In this document: positions 25,191-40,227 of the stretch, piece after piece | How positions within the stretch are numbered: position 1 is the stretch's first letter | Layout: every line of letters starts with the position of its first letter | Assembly: GCF_037975245.1 (NCBI RefSeq) | Contig: NC_092573.1 | Location: 22,595,265 to 22,659,264, forward strand | Direction: 5' to 3' | Length of the DNA: 64,000 bases | Origin: Apostichopus japonicus | Taxonomy: Eukaryota > Echinodermata > Holothuroidea > Aspidochirotida > Stichopodidae | Program-made: the position numbers and the translations under genes | The notes under the pieces: model-generated | Databases searched by the model: none | Seen by the model: the letters and a program-made list of their open reading frames with translations, nothing else | Told to the model about the DNA's origin: nothing

Positions 25191-25252
25191 GAAATAGTAG
25201 TGAGTTGGAAAATCCAGAACAGTGAAAAAACTTCCAGCCTCCACCGGGACTC
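25185..25252 (-). mobile_element. inverted fragment of the SINE-like repeat
   Basis: The reverse complement reads CGGTGGAGGCTGGAAGTTTT and continues to the tail, matching 24985-25053 with one or two differences. With 25045-25190 as spacer this makes a fold-back. Confidence 0.9.
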
Positions 25253-26362
<1,110 letters not shown>

Positions 26363-28409
26363 TGGTATATAACACAAGATTCCAATGGGCTAGTCAGCTT
26401 TTAAAACTGTTAGTCGAACGACATACTGTGTGTGGATAAACTATCCTTCTAACAGCCATAATGTTTTTACCTCGGTCAGGACCAACGTGGCTATAGATCA
26501 GCTAACCAAGCAAATAATTCATACCGTTGTTACACACACTGTCTGCTTCTTAACCAGTCACAACACCGTTCCATGTAGCAATATATGTTAGTTATAACCA
26601 GTTGTATATTTTGAACAAAGCGAGAAGGTTTTTTCGTTCTCAGAATTGAGTGATAAATTAAGCGCGTTATTTAAAAACCTTTGGGTTACAGTCTTTATCG
26701 ATTTCAGGATTTTGTAATTAGACCAAACTGTCTGTGTGTTTGGAATATTTGATTTGCCTTGCAGGTCTTCGATATACTATTCTTTCGAATGGCGATAATG
26801 TAGGTATATGATTGTATTACCCTTAGCAACTCTAATTCCTGTAGTGGAATGTATACGTTTACATACTACATGCATATGTTGGTAGTTCCGCTCTAAACCA
26901 TTGTAAGAATTAATGGTTTCGATTGAAACTAAGGCTCCTTTACTTTGTCAACATTATATAACAAAACACTTGATGATAATGTTTTCCTCACCTGTTTCTA
27001 AGCCTTCGATATGAAAGTTAATCGAAAAGGATTTGTATAAATTTTGTGAGTGTTTGCGTGAGTATCAAGTTACTTCATTATATATATATTTTTTATGATA
27101 CCTTGATACCGCAAATGGGATTAAAATTCAAATCATAATTATATAAGACGATAGAAATAAGCTATGAATATGTTTGGATCGCTATTGTTACGGAACATTT
27201 TACGAGTGGTGCAATCCAAATGTAGTTTGTCCGATCATGTGTAGAACGTAATGGAAGTTATGATACTGTTTGAAATTTAAAACCAACCGACTCAAACTCC
27301 AGGTTCGATCAAATCATTTGTGAATATTTTTCTTATTATTCTTAATAAAATGTAAAGATTAATAGGACTTTTTTAATCCTCATTTTTCTTGGAAATAGTG
27401 AGGTGAATGAGGGAGAACGTGTTGTTCAATTAATACTGCAATTAATACTTCGGTAATCACATTATCACTTAAGGATAAACATCTTTTAAATGAAGTTCCT
27501 CATTCTTAAAACTATGTAATATACTAGTTTTGGTCTTATTTATATATTTTAATAATTTGTCAACCGCATAGGTTTATGGCATGTGCTCACCGCTTATGCG
27601 CATTGTGGTATATTCAAAATATTATGTTTTTCGTAATATATTCTTGAACATTGACTTTCATCATATTCGTTAATTGCGTTAATTGGTTGAATTAATTCCC
27701 CATTGGCGATGGTATATTTACTTGTTTTGAATCCGTGTTAAGTAACTTCTAACTTAAGTTGAAATAATAAAAAAAAATTAAATAAGAAAGTTTTGGTTTG
27801 TTCTTATAATGTTCTATTCTGTATTTAATGTATATTGTAACAGATCCCCAGAATATATATCACATTTATATAGCCAAACAATTGGTGTCATTCTACTTTT
27901 TGAAGTCTTTGTCTTACATATTTTCTATATTGCTTCAATGCTTCTAAATAAAATAGTACATGCAAAACTGGCACATAAAATAGTCGAAACTTTGGCATCT
28001 TCAAAACTAAACTTTTTCTGATGAAGACCCCCAAAAGCCCTGTACCTATTTCTGACCCCTCACTTGTGATAGGTCCCTACGCCACTTAACTCTTCACCTA
28101 TGTAGGGAGATTCTTCCTCTTGTTAAATAATGTTTACAGAAGATTTTATCGCAGGTATATTAACAGCAAGAACACGTTAGACACGTTTGTATAGATGTGC
28201 GATATTGTATGTACGTGTTTTGATAAATTAATATGCAATATTATTTTAACACATATTCAAAGAGACAAGACTCAATATGTCGAAGCTTTATTAGTTACAG
28301 ACAATCAATTAATTACAGACAATTAAATGACAAGATATTAATTACAGAAATTACAGACATAAATTTCCTCAATAATGCGTCCGAATTTTCCAAACAGTTA
28401 GTGGGGTAA
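26363..28409. other. intergenic, nothing recognised
   Basis: AT-rich, with no supported exon. Short AT-rich frames such as 27809-28021 have no motif. Confidence 0.45.
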
Positions 28410-28890
28410 GCCTAATGTGTACGTTAATGACTCGTGTGAATATTTTGTGACAAATATGAAGTTTGAACAGTAAAGAGTTATTTTATTTAGTTTGTTTTGA
28501 TTATTTTTTTTATCTCACCGATAAAAAATAACATTGGGTTGCATAGCACACCTTTAAGTGTTATTTCATTCCAACAAATTACAATTTTGATAAGGCCAAA
28601 TTCTTTCTTGGGATGAAATTTTCATGGCTGAATGACAAGTTTATATTGCGTGACCTAGAATGCCTGTGTATGTATACGTTAATAGCCTATATGTGAATAT
28701 TTTGTGAGCAAAATTTTTTTATTTTTAACAGTAAAGATTTCAGATTTATCTCACCGATCAAAAAAAAACACTTGCTTACATTGCACACCTATCAATGTCG
28801 TTTCTTTCCAACAAATTACAATTTCATATTCCAGATTCATATTTCAGATTCACTCTTGGGATGAAATTTTCCATAACTGAAAGACAAGTT
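28410..28890. repeat. ~250-bp degenerate tandem duplication
   Basis: Two copies share in order GTACGTTAAT / ATACGTTAAT, GTGAATATTTTGTGA, AACAGTAAAG, TTTATCTCACCGAT, CCAACAAATTACAATTT and TTGGGATGAAATTTTC. Indels in the A/T-rich parts separate them. Confidence 0.88.
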
Positions 28891-29235
28891 TTTCGACCGA
28901 GGTCGAACTGATTATTTTGTTTTAATCTGAATTTATAATAACAAGCTCATTTTGCCGAGTATTATTATTATCACTAAGTAACAACGTCCTTGGATAGAAC
29001 CTGGCGTAGGCGTAAAAGGAATTGAAATTTAATAAAATGCGTATCAATGGTTTGATTTATTTAAATATTATTCCTGGTAAATACGTCAAGATATTATAAA
29101 GTCTTTTATTTTTCATATTCGTTAATTTGATAGTAATCTGTTGTTTGGATGACAATGCAAATGACAATGAATACAGTAAAGAGAAATATAACTTTTATCT
29201 AATATCCATATCTATCTCCATACCTCATCAAGCTT

Positions 29236-29237
<2 letters not shown>
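28891..29237. other. intergenic, nothing recognised
   Basis: AT-rich, no feature noticed. Confidence 0.5.
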
Positions 29238-29300
<63 letters not shown>

Positions 29301-29372
29301 TCATGATATGTACCTTAGGTCGACAGTTTATGGTAAAAAAGTGTACCTTAGGTCAACAGTGTACCTTAGGTC

Positions 29373-29431
<59 letters not shown>
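29238..29431. repeat. two (AT)n tracts flanking a short triple repeat
   Basis: (AT)n at 29238-29299 and 29376-29431 enclose three copies of GTACCTTAGGTCGACAG or a one-base variant, around 29310-29375. Confidence 0.93.
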
Positions 29432-29436
<5 letters not shown>

Positions 29437-29993
29437 TAGAAGAAAAGGAAATTATTTTCGGAGGTAATCGGAAGAATAAGTCTCAGTCTTAAAGGTGGCG
29501 TCAATCAAAAGTTGCCAATAACAGAAAAAAATAATGCGTGACGTCATTTTCTGCGTATATACGACATAAAGATCTAATGAAAAACAAATATTGAATGGGA
29601 ATCTGACGGCGAACTTTTGATTCTTCTTCCGTGCATATTAACAGTACAGGACACCAAACAAAGATGGCGGAATTCGTGAACATCCTATACCCTGCACCTA
29701 TATGCGTATTGTGATACATTTCTATGCCACTGGAAAATAATATCGTGTGATTCAAGATGTGGATCTGGTAAGTAGACTTAAACTTTCTCTAGATCCAGTG
29801 CACTTAATAACACGGTAAGGTTACTCAATGAAGCCTGTATATGCTGGGTAAGATTTTATTGCTATCCGATGTGGTGGGAATGCGAGCAACGAAGATAAAT
29901 ACCGTATATTAAAGCCATTATAAGAAAGGCAAGTCGTGTGATTGGGGAAAGTCAGCCAACATTGGCCTCGTCCGATACCAACAGCTTCTAGAG
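29432..29993. other. intergenic, nothing recognised
   Basis: No exon-like structure; an 84-codon minus-strand frame (29501-29755) has no motif. Confidence 0.45.
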
Positions 29994-30342
29994 CAGGGTG
30001 TCCCTAACTTTATCCCCCACGAACCCCTGTGGATGTCAGAGTTGTCCACGAACCCTCAACTTTTCGAGACACGATCTGAGTCATTATTATACTATAATAC
30101 GCATAACAGTGCTTCGTAAAAGATCAAGTGTCACATGCATGGTACAGTACTACTATGGCAACAACGCGAAAAGAGTCTGCCGATAGGTACGACTTTTGAA
30201 CATTACTAAATTATATGATATATCAGATTTTAGTTCAACAAAAAGTACTCTAGTTTTGACTTTCAGATCTGTCTCACGAACCCCCTGGGATGGACTCACG
30301 CACCCCCTGTGGGTTCATGCTCCCCAGTTAGGGGGCAACATG
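29994..30342. mobile_element. hAT-like element remnant
   Basis: The left end CAGGGTGTCCCTAACTTT and the reverse complement of the right end CATGTTGCCCCCTAACT are similar, and internal blocks (CACGAACCCCTGTGG; CACGCACCCCCTGTGG) are also arranged symmetrically. CAGGGTGTCC-type ends are common in old hAT elements. No matching 8-bp flank was found, so the borders are approximate. Confidence 0.5.
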
Positions 30343-31470
30343 TTGTCCCACTTCGTAGGATGAGATAAGAGGTTTCCATTGGCCAGTACAAATCGACTCT
30401 TCTGCTCATTTATACCACAATACATAAAACTTCATAACTCACATTCCAAACGTCAGAGCTTGCCTATGTGGTACCTTTTGTTTGGTCCCTGTTTATTGCC
30501 TTCTCCATTGTATTGTTTTAGGATTGTTTGTACATGTCTTTATAACTATATATTTTTGTATATTTATTTATATTGTTTACTGTTTAAAGGAGCATTCAAT
30601 AAGCTATTGTTAGGTTCAATAATGTTATCTTATCTCTTATATTATATGCAACCTCCATCTAAAATGGATAAGAGAATATGAGAACAGGATCGTAAAATAT
30701 GTTCTGATTGGTAGGAAAATACATCATGTGATTCAAGGAGCGGATCTAGTATACAGTTTTACACCTTCTGTATAGGCTATATAAAATACACTGGTATAGT
30801 TTACTCAATGACTGATTGGTAAAAATATGATTGGCAATCTTCACTCGAAAATGGATGCAACAGAGACTATGAGAAAAAAATATGAGAGAATCGTAAAAAT
30901 CGGTATGAATTGGTTAGAAAATACTCGTGTGAATCAACAGTTTTGATATTCAAACGCACGTATAGGGTTTATGCACACTTGTATACAATGTATACTTACA
31001 CAGTAAAGTTACTGATATCTGATACCTGATAAAAAAAAAACACTATCAATAAAGTTTAATCTAACACGGATGAGTGAATTCCTATTAGACCGGTATCATC
31101 AAAAGTATCAAAATTAAGCGAAACTTTATTTTCCGGTTGTTTGTGATGAAATTCGTATGAGGTCAGTTATGACGTCACAGATGAGAAGATGATGATACAA
31201 CTTATATGCAGTGAATTATATATTTAGCTATACTTGGTATATTTCTTAACGAATGTGAAGAAATTATGTGTTTGTTTGTCAGGTTTGATACATTTGTGTA
31301 CTTGTTTCTGATAAATATTTATAACTCATTAGCTGTTGCTGATGTTTACAAATCTATAACAGTCAGCTGTACAACTTCATACAAACCTCGACTTAATTTT
31401 TTTTTTGATCTATATTATAAATAACATTTTCCAGTTAATAAAAAAAAGTACATAAAAGGATAATCTTAAA
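30343..31470. other. intergenic, nothing recognised
   Basis: AT-rich; a 100-codon frame at 30379-30681 is hydrophobic and AT-driven without a domain. Confidence 0.45.
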
Positions 31471-31612
31471 TTATCTATAATTATCTTTAATCTATAAATA
31501 TCTATAACTATCTATAATTATCTATAATTATCTATAACTATCTATAATTATCTATAATTATCTATAACTATCTTTAATCTATAATTATCTATAACTATCT
31601 TTAATTATCTCA
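31471..31612. repeat. (CTATAATTAT)n-type microsatellite
   Basis: About 14 units of ATCTATAATT / ATCTATAACT, period close to 10 bp. Confidence 0.93.
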
Positions 31613-33344
31613 ATGTTTTTTTTTTTTGTCCTACCGATATTGTTAATTCCTTGCTTGGAAAAATAAAGTCGCAATTTAAGGACGTTAACAATAACAATTT
31701 CCATGAAGCAATAAACCCTTGCACAAGATCGTGATACGTGGCGGAGGTTAATCACTGAGCAAATCGGATAGACAAGACTCAACTTACTATTACTATATTG
31801 TTAACTGCACTGACAAATAACTGATAACATTTCCTATAACCATATGCCCATAATTAATTGAGAAATCTTCTGTATGTAAAACAATCCCAGTTAGCCGATC
31901 GTACAATATAGTTACAATCAGAAAATAAATATCCTACTATATATTATGTACAGTTCAATTAAATTAAAATTTGCATGCAGTGTACTCAGCACACACGGAC
32001 TGACCCCCCACCCACCCCACCCACCCCACCCCAACCCACCCAACCCACCCCTCGCCCATGTATGTTTCGCTCATGCAATTCGAAATCCCTGAAACCAAAC
32101 ATGAAAAACCTTAAATAAATATTGCATATTTACAAGAAAGGAAAGAAAAAAAAAGTAACATGAGATATTTTTGTGTGAGCTAATGCTGTTAGCTCACTGT
32201 CAAAAACTGGACAGCCGTAAGATGACATTGAACAGGAAGCGACATGCACGTCAAAGCACCAAGGACTTCTTATAAACTTCTTTCTCTCAAATAGAGAAAA
32301 AAAAATCGCGGGTCCAATTTCTCTGTTTTATTTTTACTTTACATATTTTTCATTAAGTTTTGACGAAAGGTTATAACCTATCCATCAAAAAAACTGATGT
32401 ATAGGCAGGAACGTTTCGTTCGTTTTCGTTTTTACCTCTGAGGGGTTTTCACTGAAAAGACCAAGAATGAGGGGAAAGGAGATTCCATGGAACGCGAAAA
32501 GGACAACAATATATATATATATATATAATGATATGATTTATGATTCATCACCTATAGGTATAAATTTATACTATGAAACGTGAGAGCAAAATAAAGGAAT
32601 GTGGGGTTCCGCAGGGGGTTGGGGGGGGGGGTAAGCTGACATCTCTTCCTGATCAACTCGATAAACATCAATAATTAAAAGGGGATTGGTTTTACAAACA
32701 TCATGCCAATGGATGTAAAAAGCAAGAAAACAGAACAGATGTCACCCGAAAGTATAGAATGTAGAAATCGCATTTCTACCCTTTTATCAAGCATTGAAAC
32801 TGTTTCTAAACAATACTTTTGTACAATGGCATATGGTACGCAAATGTGGTTTAATGCAAACTGATCAAAATATTTCATAGTCACGTGACTGTCAGAAAGG
32901 AAAAGGGAGTGGGGTATAAGAAAAATAATGTTAATGCGTATAATTGAATACAGTATAGCAAATGTGACCATTTAATTTTCGCGAAATGAAGATTGTGTTT
33001 GATACGACGTGTGCGCATTTTATCTTTGTTTATAAAGAGATGAAATTCTAATTTATTCTTAACCATTCTGTGAACTTATATTGTATGATGAATAATGCCT
33101 ATTAGCTTCTCAGACTCAGTTCACAAAAGGCCTATTAAACGCTTGCTTTATATTCTCATCATCTCCTGCTGACAATTTCATTAGAACACCTGGCCAAGGA
33201 CGGAGGAACATACCAAGGTTTGAGGAATCTTCCAACATCACAGTGACATTCTATCATTATAGCCTACTTCTGAATGCATCAATCCATCCACCTGCACACT
33301 GAGACACTTACATTGGGAGACATGGTAATTGAGTGAGATATGTT
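31613..33344. other. intergenic; C-rich tract and solo repeat end
   Basis: A run of CCCA/CCCAC repeats at 31986-32052 is a possible quadruplex on the minus strand. ATGGAACGCGAAAAGG at 32489 matches the terminus of the 11263-11462 element and is followed by (AT)n. No supported exon. Confidence 0.5.
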
Positions 33345-33700
33345 TGTAGTCGGAATACTCCAGGACAACTCGTTTATGGCATCCCAGGACGACTCGTTAA
33401 GGCCTCTATGACACAAAGGGACAACTCGTATGGGCCTATATGACACAAATGGACAACTCGTATGGGCCATTATGACATCCCAGGACAACCCACATAAGCA
33501 TATATGACATCTCAGGACAACCCATATTGGCCTATATGACATCTCAGTGCAACTCACATAAACCTATATGACATCCCAGGACAACCCATCTAAGCCTATA
33601 TGACATCCCAGGACAACTCGTATAGGCCTATATGACATCCTAGAGCAACTCGTATGGGCCTATATGACACCCCATGACAACTCGTATAGCATTACCGGCA
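33345..33700. repeat. 32-bp minisatellite, about 11 copies
   Basis: Repeating unit of the form TGACATCCCAGGACAACTCG followed by TATAGGCCTATA, period 32 bp, with substitutions between copies (CCCACATAAGC, CCCATATTGGC and others). Confidence 0.94.
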
Positions 33701-36700
33701 TACGACATTCCAGGTCAATTAGTCTCTTGTCTCAGGACATTTCAGCCTACTAGACGCTATCACCTTTTAAACAGAAGACATAGACGTATAATATAGTCTA
33801 CTTTACCATTACTGCTGTGGAAAACAAATATTAGCCACATTGGGCTTGTTGGGCAAGAGGAGAAACGTTGTAGAGATATGACAGAATATTACTTGATTAA
33901 CATGACTGGTTGACCAGCTGAACATCGATATAAAACATGCATCCAGACAATGTAACAGATGACGTGAAACGCATGCATTTTGTGCACTCCCCCCCCCTTC
34001 ACCGCCCCTTCCCCTTCCCTCTTCCCCCACATCCGAGGCAGAACCGTCTTTCGTCGCCCATGAGTCATATCTCGTACAGCTTGTTATCAAAACAATACCA
34101 CTCATATTTAGTATCTTTGCGTGCCATTGCTCACATGCATATGTAGTTATTATTGCAAAGTTCAGTGCCTCATAGCACAATAAACAGACATTTGTTTACC
34201 CTTTAATGGAAAATCTGAAGCATTTACCCTCATTCGATATTAGCAAATCCTTTCACGTGTGAGGCACCTTCGGAGTTGTCCTGTTGGTGTTATTGCCAAA
34301 GGCAGACATTGCGTCAAGAGTAGAAAATTTAAAAAGTTATTAAAACCTCTTAGAGTCTTTGTGTCTGCATTAGACTGCTCTTCAATTGCTTATCTGGAAA
34401 TGTAAGGAATTCTATAGAATTAACAGACTTTTGTATTTCCCACATTAACTACTTTTACACTAATCTGTGGCGCGGATATTCATGCCGTCAATGCATATGT
34501 CAGTTTTTTTTTATATTTCCACCAAGGTATACCTAAAGCTACATGCAATGACCGTGTAACACAAGTGGTACTCACAACCTGAAGTTTGCCACTCAGAAAA
34601 ATAGCATGCATGTGTATGTGAGTGAAGTTCTTAAAAAGTAGGCCAACTTCTTTAAAGTTGAAGGAAAGAGCTTATGGACAGGTAGTCAGGCAATTGTGTT
34701 TATATGAACCAATTACTCTTTCGTGGCAATAACTTTGATGAGCAAAAATTTAAATATTACCGTTTTTTTAAATTATTTATTATAAGGGTATATATAGTGC
34801 TCTGGGGCAATGTATTGAATTTCCCATCGCCTTGCATGTTATTACCATGTCTTTAAAGAACAGTTCCATTTTCCATGGCGGCGGAGATCTCTTTGATTAT
34901 GTATGTCGAAAAAAGGGCTTGATCAACTTTAGAAGACAGTTTCATTTCCTTAATGCAAAAATAGGAAATAAACATTTCTTGGAAACTCTATACAAACTAA
35001 AAAAACAGAATAATGAAAGATGATCTTTTGAGGTTAAATAGATTCCTCTGTTGCCAAATTTGTTTTTGTTTAGTAACGATCACAGGTCAGAGAAATAAGT
35101 GAGGATCTGTATTAGCAATGCAGAAGGTATTGTGCGTCATTTGTATTATATTTTTTATTTACATGCACAGTTTCTAATGAAAAAGGAGATATTCTGGTGA
35201 TTTTACGAGATTTCGACGAAAATTTCTATAAATTATTCTTTTAAAGTGAAACTTAATTCCCCCAGATAGCATGTTAGTTATCGCGGAAGAAACGAGGTAT
35301 TAAAAATAACTTATTTTAGTTTTAGTAAAGGTATCTGGCAATCTCGACTTCATCTTAATACTTGAACAGAAATACCTTATTCATTATCTACAAGTCATCT
35401 ACCCCAAAGTTAAAATAATCAAATATTTTTGATTTTTGATGAATTCAAAGTACATTAACATTAAAGCCAACTCTCCAATATTATATCTATCAATAGCAAG
35501 ATGATTAAAAGAAAGTCAAGCTTATGAAGAACACTATATACTGTGCGTGACATGACATACCACCTGTGCTTCTTTCCTGCAGAAATGAAGGGTTTCTCTG
35601 ACGAAAATAGATAACCTTCAAAACATCAATATGTATATTTACGAACAAAGATATGGAGAAAAAAATGAAAATTGAGTCAAAATCGAATCAGAATGTATCT
35701 TGGAAATGACAGGGACATTTTATTAGTACCTTCAATATCTACCAAATGTGCTAGAATCGGATAAAGTTTAAAAATAAAAGCATACATATATAACAATTTC
35801 TGAAGGTTTTGAAATGTGATGTTTATTTTAGGTATTCATAAGATTGGAAACAAATGTTGTGTTCCCAAACGTGTAATGTGGAATCTTTAAGCAGATCTTC
35901 AAGATATGAACTGTTTCATGTGCAGAGATGAAGAAATGGAATATATTTCCTCATTATCCTTTCTAAGTGGAACCTTAGTAAACATAACAAGAGATGGAAC
36001 CCTATGATATACTATATACCCATATCGTATAGTTTGCCTCATTTTCCTTTCAAAGTCAAACCGAGGCTTATTAAGTAGAGTGTCGATTATTTCAAAAATT
36101 TGACCTCGGAGAGAGACTAAACGTCTCATCTTAGCCTCAAAGTCTGACATTTACACGCCGGATTAGTTGTCTGAAACTCTCAGCTAATGAATTGATCCTG
36201 ACAGAAAAGGCACCCGGCGTCACATAATGCCTCTTTTACGACAGTTTCAGGACACGCATCGTTGAAGTTTTCCCCTTTCTTGTTTTTTTGCTTGACCCTT
36301 CTAGGAAACACCAAAAGGCCCGCATAGTTATCCACTTCTGGTTATACGGTTAACCGTTTCACGTATCACTTTCTAGGACATCACCTTGGCTCCTTGTTGG
36401 GGTTTTCTTTTTCTGTTTGTTACTTTGCCTCAAATAAATTCAATTTATTGTTTCATTTGTCACAACTTAATTAGAAAAAAAATAGGCGAAACGACTGAGG
36501 AGAAGAAAAAGAGACTATTGTGTTGTAGAAGTTCTATTACTATATTGTCTGAGATATTATTGTGGGCCTATAAATTGTTTTATTGTGGGCATATACGTTG
36601 TTTTGTGTGAGCCTATACATTTTTTTATTGAGGGCCTATACATTGTGTTATTGTGGACCTATACATTGTTTTTGTATGGTCGGGAAGACGGGTGTTTCTT

Positions 36701-36904
36701 TTCTGAACCGGAAACATTCAAAATATGAAGAATTTTCAGCCGAGTTGGACGATATTTGCTTTTTTTTATACAAAATTTAAGTTTCTGCTTGTTTCGGCAT
36801 AGCGTTTTCTGTCTGCCGTGATTTGACATATATGTTCCAAGTACACTGCGACACACAAAGATATCCTCTGAAACATTGACAAGTAATCTTTATAGTTGTA
36901 CACC
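33701..36904. other. intergenic, no supported gene
   Basis: C-rich tract at 33988-34030. A 63-codon frame at 34832-35023 contains GGGDLFDYVCRKKG, which recalls a protein kinase subdomain V, but nothing else of a kinase is near. A minus-strand frame at 35899-36150 (83 codons) is charged and unremarkable. Neither is called a gene. Confidence 0.4.
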
Positions 36905-37456
36905 ACTTATATCCTTAGCTATTCGGACGGGGTAAGGAGTGCAACTAATGCTTTTATAGCTATTCGGACGGGGTAAGGGGTGATATTAATGCTTCTGTAT
37001 CTATTCGGACGGGGTAAGGAGTGCTATTGATGCTTCTTTAACCATTCGGACGCGATAAGGAGTGCTATTGATTCTCCTGTAGCTTCTCGGACGGGGCAAG
37101 GAGTGCCATTAATGTTTCTATAACTATTCGGACGGGGTAAGGAGTGATATTAATGCTCCTATGGCTATTCGTACGGGGTAAGGAATGCTATTAAAGCTTC
37201 CAATGGCTATTCGGTCGGGGTAAGGAGTGCTATTAATGCTCCTATGACTATTCGGTCGGGGTAAGGAGTGCTATTAAAGCTTCCAATGGCTATTCGATCG
37301 GGGTAAGGAGAGCTATTAATTTTCTATAGCTAATCGGACGGGGTAAGGAGTGTTATTAATGCTTCTATAGTTATTTGGACAGGTTAAGGAGTGCCATTGA
37401 TGCTTCTATAACTATTCGGACGGGGTAAGGAGTGCTATTAATGCTTCTATAGCTAT
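36905..37456. repeat. 41-bp minisatellite, about 13 copies
   Basis: Unit built around CTATTCGGACGGGGTAAGGA followed by GTGCTATTAATGCTTC, period 41-42 bp. Several copies carry CGGTCGGGG or CGATCGGGG variants. It is distinctly more GC-rich than the surroundings. Confidence 0.95.
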
Positions 37457-40158
37457 TTCAATTTCAAAGATAAATCAGCTTTAAATTCTCTAAATCTTTG
37501 GAATATTAATTCATGGCTAAACTGATAATGACCTCAGCTCCTCAGTGAATGCCTTTATGTTAAACGTTAATCAATTGTTATATAACTTCTAACAGATCAA
37601 CCAAATCATGTCGTTTTAACTTCACATTAACAACACAACATTCTTATTCTTGTTTTTCTTCATAAATTGAAATTTTTATAGAACTAGGCCTATACAGAAC
37701 ATGCATGGACTAATAGCAGTGATATGTAACAGTTTACATCAAAATAAACTTTGCGGCTTAGTCAACCTTTGTGAAGTACCGGTAACTAATAACGTTACTG
37801 CATGATAATATATTAATAAGAAGAATATTAATTAATTAATCAATTAATGAATATTATATTGTCAATGGAATAGAAATTATATACAGTTCATTATAATCAA
37901 TAGTTCATAATTTGTAAATGACAATTTATTTCCTTGTATGAAAAAGTATAATAAAAGCAGACATGCGGTAAATTTAAGATTGAAAATTCTATTGGGTACT
38001 GGATAATTAAATTATCCATTGATAAGTTATAGATACACCATTTAATATTTCCATTGTTTCCCGTTTATAACCATTCTAAGCAGTCGATGGATATGAAGGT
38101 GAAAGAAATAATCAGCGTTTATGTCACTGAAAGGAATTAATATAGGACACTATTAGCCAAGAATCCGCCGCTTACTTTCCGTTTAATATTCTTACCGCAA
38201 AATTATGAAACTTGAGAATATTATTTTCAATGGATAATTAATACCATTGATTCACATACGAAATTTATCTTTGAGAACTGGTATGCTCATCTCTCTCTCA
38301 AATCTTAAATTCACAGGCCTGGAGAAAAAAAAATATATATCCTTTTGGGACGAAAATTTGCAGGAAAACTGTACTTATTAAAGGCAATCATACCGTATAC
38401 GTGTGAGTTACATATCTGAAGAGCATGGGAGTTTCGTGAAATCGCATCTTTGTAAATTCCCGCAGAGACAATTAAGAAATAATATAAAAATTCATAATAA
38501 TGGAGTGATATTTACACGGGAGACGCACTTATATTTAATATAACGATATAAAAATCTGCTAAAATTGATATAAACTATCTATTTTTACTCTTCGAAAACT
38601 GATTACAAAACATCAAAATTTCCGCCGAGCCGCGAACATCAAGATCCCTAGAGGATTTTGTGTGATACTGTTTTGGTACTTAAATAGTAAATTGATCACC
38701 TTTAACAAAGTAGATTTTGAATCCGGCATATTAAAATAACGATGCACCCATTCCTCACCACCCCCCCCCACCCCCGACCCGCATTGGAGTTAATATATTC
38801 AATGAAGATTTTTAAAAAAACGTACAGAAATTGAATTCATTGTTTTTGTGTTGTGTATAGTGGTTCCCTTATCAAAGAATAAATTTTATTAAAGTATACT
38901 TACGATATTGCATCTAGTCTATTGTATCACGATTCCAATATTTGGCTTTATTTATTTGTTTATTGAAAGTTTTATTTGAAAACATCATCTTGTCAGTTTG
39001 TACTTTTCAAAATTGTATAGAATATTATACAACAGATATTGATCATTCAATGTACCCTGTATATAATACAACAGGTTAGTTGCAGATATTTCACACTCAG
39101 CTATACTAGAACAGTTCGTTAAGTATAGGCCTACTGTAGGTGTGGAGTGGGACATAACATTATTTGGGAGAAACCTACGTTAGATTAGACAAGCTGAAAA
39201 CAACAAGCAACTATGAAATATGAATAACTTGTTTAATGTGCCTTATCTTGTCTAGAACCTTCCAACACATACAAACACAGGTAAACAACAAGAACAAGCC
39301 AAATACTCAATGTAATGAACAGATAAACAACCTCAAAGTCTAAACACCAACAAACTTTCACCAGACAAAGACATGCTACTATAGTGACCGTGTCAAAGGT
39401 CACCATAGGGGTCGGAACGCTAAAAACGCGGTAACCTGTACAGATTGTCAACTTCTACAACTATACAGACCCGTTCAGTGATCAGCGGCCATAACATGAA
39501 AGTCTTGAAATGACCGGCCATTCATTCGGCACCTCCCACAAAACTATCAACACATTCGCGACCAAGAGGAAACACCCTTTCCGATGCCTTACTGTGGTGA
39601 TAATGTTGATACAGGGTTAAAGATATACGAGATTTTCAATCGAAACAGCTATTTGTGGTGATTTTATTCAATTTTCGAAAGCAAAATGGATAAAAAATCA
39701 AACCGCAGCAAGGTTTTAAAAAAACACATCATTTATGACTTTATCAATTTTGGATGAAATTTTTAAAGTTGGGAAAGAAATTTAAAATGCTGCTCTTTGG
39801 GATTAGCACAACATCTTATTGATGTATCGCAGCACCCAGGGCAGCTATAGCTTGATGAATCTCGACTTGGAAAATATATAAACGAATTAAATGTGCCTAC
39901 TTGCGACTTGTCCATCATCCCATTACCATGTCCCTGAACGGTGACAGAAGATGAATGCACCAAGCACATTGATGGAGTTGTCTTTTTTGGTTTTATATGC
40001 TTAGTTCTTCTTGCAATACTTGGTTTCTCAATTACTATAACTCGGGATGGCGTTATGTAACTTAATCCAATTCCAGTACATTAGTATTCGTGATATTAAC
40101 CAATACGTATTATAATTCTGAACTCGATATAACACGTGTGCATGTATAGTGCTTGTTC

Positions 40159-40161
<3 letters not shown>

Positions 40162-40208
<47 letters not shown>

Positions 40209-40227
40209 ATGTGCGTGTGTGTGTATA
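40162..40227. repeat. (AT)n/(GT)n microsatellite
   Basis: AT run to about 40190 followed by GTGTGTGT with a GTATGTGC interruption. Confidence 0.96.

Noticed and set aside
33345-33700. Regular short repeats considered as a CRISPR array (also 36.9 and 59.4 kb)
   Set aside because: There are no unique spacers between identical repeats; these are ordinary minisatellites in an animal genome.
34832-35023. Short frame with GGGDLFDYVCRKKG, similar to a protein kinase subdomain V
   Set aside because: No ATP loop, VAIK lysine, HRD or DFG motif in any frame nearby, and the remainder is AT-driven. A tiny decayed kinase exon is possible but unsupported.
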